A stretch of 64,000 bases of DNA. Origin: Perkinsela sp. pyNocScin1 (taxonomy: Eukaryota > Euglenozoa > Kinetoplastea > Prokinetoplastida > Perkinselidae). The notes below the pieces were generated by a model. The model was not told the origin of the DNA. It did no database searches and saw only the letters and a program-made list of their open reading frames with translations. Where the stretch lies: the NCBI GenBank assembly GCA_964019655.1, contig CAXHTR010000001.1, forward strand, positions 1,488,001 to 1,552,000, read 5' to 3'. The position numbers and the translations under genes were made by a program. Shown here one piece after another: positions 60,761-64,000 of this stretch; the stretch's first letter is position 1; each line of letters opens with the position of its first letter.

Positions 60761-60850
60761 AAAAAGCACTCCAAAATCACACTGGCAGGGTTCGAAATCA
60801 AAATCTACGGTGGGTCGCTTCCAACTGAGCTATCTGAGCTATCGAAAATT
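60761..60850 (-). other. tRNA-like remnant with Pol III A-box and terminator (copy 1)
   Basis: Read on the minus strand, the segment has TAGCTCAGTTGG, a perfect match to the tRNA D-arm/A-box consensus, preceded by a partial copy of itself (TAGCTCAGA). About 25 nt later comes GATTTCGAACCC, a B-box/T-loop-like word, and after that a T5 run (60761-60765) that could stop Pol III. The space between the boxes is about ten bases too short for an anticodon arm, and the T-stem does not pair well, so it is not a working tRNA. It looks like a tRNA-derived promoter head, as in SINEs, lying at the edge of the T-poor block. Confidence 0.45.
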
Positions 60851-60861
60851 TGGAATTTTCG
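60843..60861. repeat. Perfect 8-bp inverted repeat with 3-base loop
   Basis: CGAAAATT TGG AATTTTCG forms a hairpin at the junction between the AT-rich and GC-rich parts of the unit, directly next to the tRNA-like element. It recurs at +2,830 bp. Confidence 0.75.
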
Positions 60862-60910
60862 CGGCGCCTCCGTTCAAGGGGGAGCCAGGGCAAGGCAGAC
60901 GCAAAAAAAG

Positions 60911-60945
60911 CGCCGGAGGCACAGCGGGCGCGAAGCGGCCACAAT
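60911..60945. repeat. 35-bp direct repeat, left border of the T-poor block
   Basis: A GC-rich sequence starting CGCCGGAGGCACAGCGGGCG and ending GCGGCCACAAT. It recurs 840 bp to the right with two mismatches and again in the second tandem unit at 63741-63775. Confidence 0.9.
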
Positions 60946-60961
60946 TTTTTTTTCCAAAGAG

Positions 60962-61782
60962 CAAAAAAAAGAAACCCGAACGGCGGCAGGAGGGCCGGCA
61001 AACACCCCACATCCAGCAAACGAAACAACGCACCAAACGGGGACCCGAAACGCAAAAGGAACACCCACAAAAGCATCCCCAGACAACCAAATTCCAAACA
61101 AACGCGCACCGAGAAGCAGCCAAAACGACGCCACCACCGCCACGACCAACGCGCAACCGACGGGCAAGCAAAACAAGCACGCACAAGGGAGAGGCAGAAT
61201 CGAAGAAACACGCGAAAGAGGCGCGACAGCAGAGAGACAACGCAGAAGCGAACGAAAGCAGACACACACCCGGCGGGAGAACCCAGCGACCAGACGCAAC
61301 GACAGCGAAGCCACACCCAGCAACACAGCCGAAAGAAAAAACAAAAACGACACACCGACGGGGGGGGGGGACGAGGGCAACGAAGAAGCCAACCAGACGA
61401 CGAGGGGGGGGGGGGAGCGACGGCGAAACCAGAGAACACACCGCAGACGACACCCGGAGCAACCACACCCGCAGCGAGCGAAAGCAAGCAAAAAAAAGAA
61501 ACGGCGGAAGAACCAGCAGGCACCACCCACCACAGCGAGCGACGAAGCGAGAGAACCCGCAGAGCAAACAACCGGAAAGAAAGCGACGAGACTCGACGGC
61601 AGAAACGCACAGCAGAGGGGGAGAACACAACGGCGACGCGAAAACCAGGGCAACGGGTCGAGCCCAGAGCACCCGACACGGGAGACACGGGCAAAATCGA
61701 CAACCAACCGAACGAGCGATTCGAGGGACAGCGCGAAGCAAGACAAAAACCGCCGGAGGCACCGCGGGCGCGAAGCGGCCGC
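60962..61782. repeat. Strand-asymmetric, T-depleted GC-rich block
   Basis: Only about ten T residues occur on the plus strand in about 820 bases, and 61201-61592 (392 bases) has none. A, C and G are each roughly a third. Because every stop codon contains T and its reverse complement contains T or A pairs that need T on the plus strand, all six frames are open for hundreds of codons here. The overlapping long frames in this block (for example 60657-61940 plus and 60798-61784 minus) are therefore not evidence of genes. The block has two long G-runs, G11 at 61360-61370 and G12 at 61404-61415. Confidence 0.9.
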
Positions 61783-61785
61783 AAT
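61751..61785. repeat. 35-bp direct repeat, right border of the T-poor block
   Basis: Matches 60911-60945 with two differences, followed in both cases by an A/T-rich run and TTCCAAA. The pair encloses the T-poor block like target-site or terminal repeats. Confidence 0.9.
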
Positions 61786-61864
61786 ATTTATATTCCAAAA
61801 GAAAGATGGCCCCCAACGCACACCCCATTTCGAAGACCCGGCACACCACATCACAGACAGAATC

Positions 61865-64000
61865 CATCATTTTCTATTCCATGACATGTGACTACGGCTA
61901 CCGCGATTGTGCTTGTACGCACCCGACGATGATAACATGAATGTGAAAAACAACTGCAAGAACAAAGTGGACGATGTCTCATTGTGAATGCGATTTGAAA
62001 TCTTTTACACACGGAACAAGATTATGACGATGCAATGAACACAACACGCGAAAGCGGGGCTGCATTCTTTCACTTTATTCACTTGTGTGTTGCGGAGAAC
62101 CTTTGCACTGAAGCAACCATGACGACCTGCACGAACCTTAAGAGTGTATCATTTCTTTTTTGAAGAGAACAAAAGTGTCGAGAAACCTATGCAATGTGTG
62201 ACGACCGTGATGATAACCGATGTATTTGTGAGTCATTTGCACTATCGATCACACACCGACGATAATGTCATGGTTATCGGACTCGTAATTGTCTATCTCA
62301 AGATATTTTCAACGACCTTGATGCATATTCTTGGAGTTTGAGCTGCAGACTGTCAGTGCTGACCCGAGAAACGACGAGAGGAAGAAAGATAAAGCTTTTA
62401 TGCAGAAAACCTTCAATCTTTCATTGCGCCATACGCTTGAAATTCTTTTTCATGCATTCATATACACTTTGTGATAATTTTTGGTACATCATTTTATCCA
62501 TTTCATCGTTGTTCTCATGTAATCTTGCGAATGTCAACCCTATCATCGTGAAAAAACATTGGCAAGGCCATTCGAACGATTCATATGTTTGATATTCATT
62601 TTCTTTTCGTGGAAAGAATGTGAGATCCATTGTTGTTTGAATTTTGATTTCATTTATTGGTGTGATTGTGTGCAATGTGAGTTCGAGGGCTGTTCCAGAG
62701 TATACTGTATCTTTTGATGTGACTCCATGCACTCTGTCTGCATGTTTGCGACTTTTTGCACTCATATTGACATCATTTCGCAACTTGCCACACTTATGGA
62801 TGGTTTGCAAGCCTTTTTGACGGAGGTTTGTTATATTTTTGATGATGAACAAGCAGAGAACATGGCAGTGTGACGGAAAATGCCTTTCTGAAGACAAACA
62901 ATTCAATCTTTACGATTTGAGTATGGATTGAAATGTTTTTCATGCATGTTTGAAAGACTGTGAAGACGGAATGGGCTTGATTGAGATCTCAAATGTACGT
63001 ATTCAAAGATCTTTGTAACCTTCGAGTGCCATCAACAGACAGTTCGCTTATAAGGTGTGATTTTGCGGATCATTTTTCAATCAAACATGCACAACATCAT
63101 GCAGAGACATCAAAGAATCAGTGTATCTCGATTATGTGGCATTTTTGATCGTTTTTATGAATGCATATTGATATGGATGTGAATGTGGCTCGATCTTATG
63201 CCTTATTCCATCAATATTTTGCAATCATTCATCGATATGGAGCAAAATGCGATGCAGATTATAGCTATGGCATCCATTGACGCTCAAATTCAATGTTGAG
63301 CACATATAGACGCCTGAACATCACGGGTATGCATTGATCTCACTTCCAATTTTGCACTGAACCTGCTTCGAGCATTCAAATATATCATGCAAACAAATTT
63401 GCAGATCAATGAATATGATATCGACATATTTGGGACCGTCTGGATACCATTGAAACGACTTTTAACTTAAAAACTCGAAAAATGCGATGCCAGGATGTGA
63501 TAATACCCCCAAACAGAGGCCTACCAGCCAGCTATCGGAGGTACCTCGAAATCAAATCTATGCACAGCCCCCCTTCAAAGACTATGCATCAAAAAGCACT
63601 CCAAAATCACACTGGCAGGGTTCGAAATCAAAATCTACGGTGGGTCGCTTCCAACTGAGCTATCTGAGCTATCGAAAATTTGGAATTTTCGCGGCGCCTC
63701 CGTTCAAGGGGGAGCCAGGGCAAGGCAGACGCAAAAAAAGCGCCGGAGGCACAGCGGGCGCGAAGCGGCCACAATTTTTTTTTCCAAAGAGCAAAAAAAA
63801 GAAACCCGAACGGCGGCAGGAGGGCCGGCAAACACCCCACATCCAGCAAACGAAACAACGCACCAAACGGGGACCCGAAACGCAAAAGGAACACCCACAA
63901 AAGCATCCCCAGACAACCAAATTCCAAACAAACGCGCACCGAGAAGCAGCCAAAACGACGCCACCACCGCCACGACCAACGCGCAACCGACGGGCAAGCA
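61865..64000. repeat. 2,830-bp tandem repeat unit, copy 2 (cut by window end)
   Basis: The second copy starts at ATCATTTTCTATTCCATGAC and continues to the window edge, covering 2,136 bp of the 2,830-bp unit. It stops inside the T-poor block (equivalent to about 61170 of copy 1). Whether further copies or a telomere follow cannot be seen. Confidence 0.93.
63591..63680 (-). other. tRNA-like remnant with Pol III A-box and terminator (copy 2)
   Basis: An identical copy of the element at 60761-60850, carried by the second tandem repeat unit. The same A-box, short inter-box gap, B-box-like word and T5 run are present. Confidence 0.45.

Larger units (their letters stand above)
59035..61864. repeat. 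2,830-bp tandem repeat unit, copy 1
   Basis: The sequence from about 59035 recurs at exactly +2,830 bp to the end of the window. The unit has an AT-rich left two-thirds (59035 to about 60840) and a GC-rich right part (60840 to about 61860). The first 70 bp differ from copy 2 at about six positions; beyond about 59107 I find no difference by eye. The left part matches the style of the decayed array before it. Short frames in the AT-rich part (a 161-codon minus-strand frame at 59591-60076 is the longest) are repeated with the unit but do not look like proteins. Confidence 0.93.

Noticed and set aside
60657-61940. Long overlapping open frames in several frames on both strands (up to 427 codons), repeated at 63628-63997
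   Set aside because: They exist because the plus strand has almost no T, so no stop codon can occur in any frame. The translations are low-complexity Arg/Lys/Thr/Pro on one strand and Cys/Phe/Ser/Val on the other, with no domain.
1-64000. CRISPR arrays, integrases or insertion sequences
   Set aside because: No short regularly spaced repeats with unique spacers and no transposase or integrase motifs were found. The only repeats are the 2.83-kb unit and the decayed array.

Overview
This is a compact, intron-poor eukaryotic nuclear window. It carries cytosolic IleRS, SMC2, class I ribonucleotide reductase, GAR1, BCD1, an SRPK kinase, DPH7, a KAR5/GEX1-type karyogamy protein, mitochondrial factors (ATP12, mL43) and a complete 18S-5.8S-28S unit. 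No coding sequence in the window needs an intron. Gaps between genes are mostly 40-200 bp, there is about one gene per 1.5 kb, and all three standard stop codons are used. A single rDNA unit with very short spacers beside repeat-rich, gene-free DNA suggests a chromosome end. My best guess is a unicellular alga with a reduced genome, for example of the cyanidiophyte red alga type, but this rests on genome style and a bacterial-type RsmI, not on a phylogeny. Other compact protists are not excluded.

Layout. (1) 1-6031: a partial gene and four genes on mixed strands (BCD1, ATP12, a cyclophilin, a FAS-I-like acyltransferase). (2) 6205-24497: nine or ten genes, all on the minus strand (IleRS, a helical protein, SMC2, a U1-70K-like RRM protein, a coiled-coil protein, RNR1, GAR1, cyclophilin A, a doubtful small ORF, DPH7). 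(3) 24498-24645: a divergent switch point. (4) 24646-46440: seventeen consecutive plus-strand genes (KAR5/GEX1-like, mL43, an FHA protein, a MAU2-like TPR protein, a small membrane protein, a membrane-anchored SRPK, a coiled-coil protein, a short XRN, a nitroreductase, an unknown, an exosome RNase PH subunit, four small or unknown proteins including a two-TM protein, RsmI, and a large new repeat protein followed by one more unknown). (5) 46441-47738: a gene-poor spacer with a broken coding remnant. (6) 47739 to about 53541: the rRNA unit, also on the plus strand. (7) 53542-59034: AT-rich gene-free DNA that looks like an old decayed repeat array. (8) 59035-64000: a 2,830-bp tandem repeat, one full copy and a partial second copy.

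Functional themes. RNA and ribosome production is over-represented: BCD1 (box C/D snoRNPs), GAR1 (H/ACA snoRNPs), an exosome subunit, an XRN exonuclease, RsmI, mL43, DPH7 (eEF2 diphthamide) and the rDNA itself. Chromosome biology is represented by SMC2, a possible MAU2/SCC4 and RNR1. The karyogamy gene implies a sexual cycle.

The most unusual items are: the T-depleted block inside the 2.83-kb repeat (392 consecutive bases without a T on the plus strand), which leaves all six frames open and creates spurious large ORFs; a tRNA-like Pol III box remnant at its edge; the 1,055-residue protein made of about ten degenerate three-helix modules; an SRPK kinase with N-terminal membrane helices; and a stand-alone protein resembling the malonyl/palmitoyl transferase domain of fungal FAS beta.
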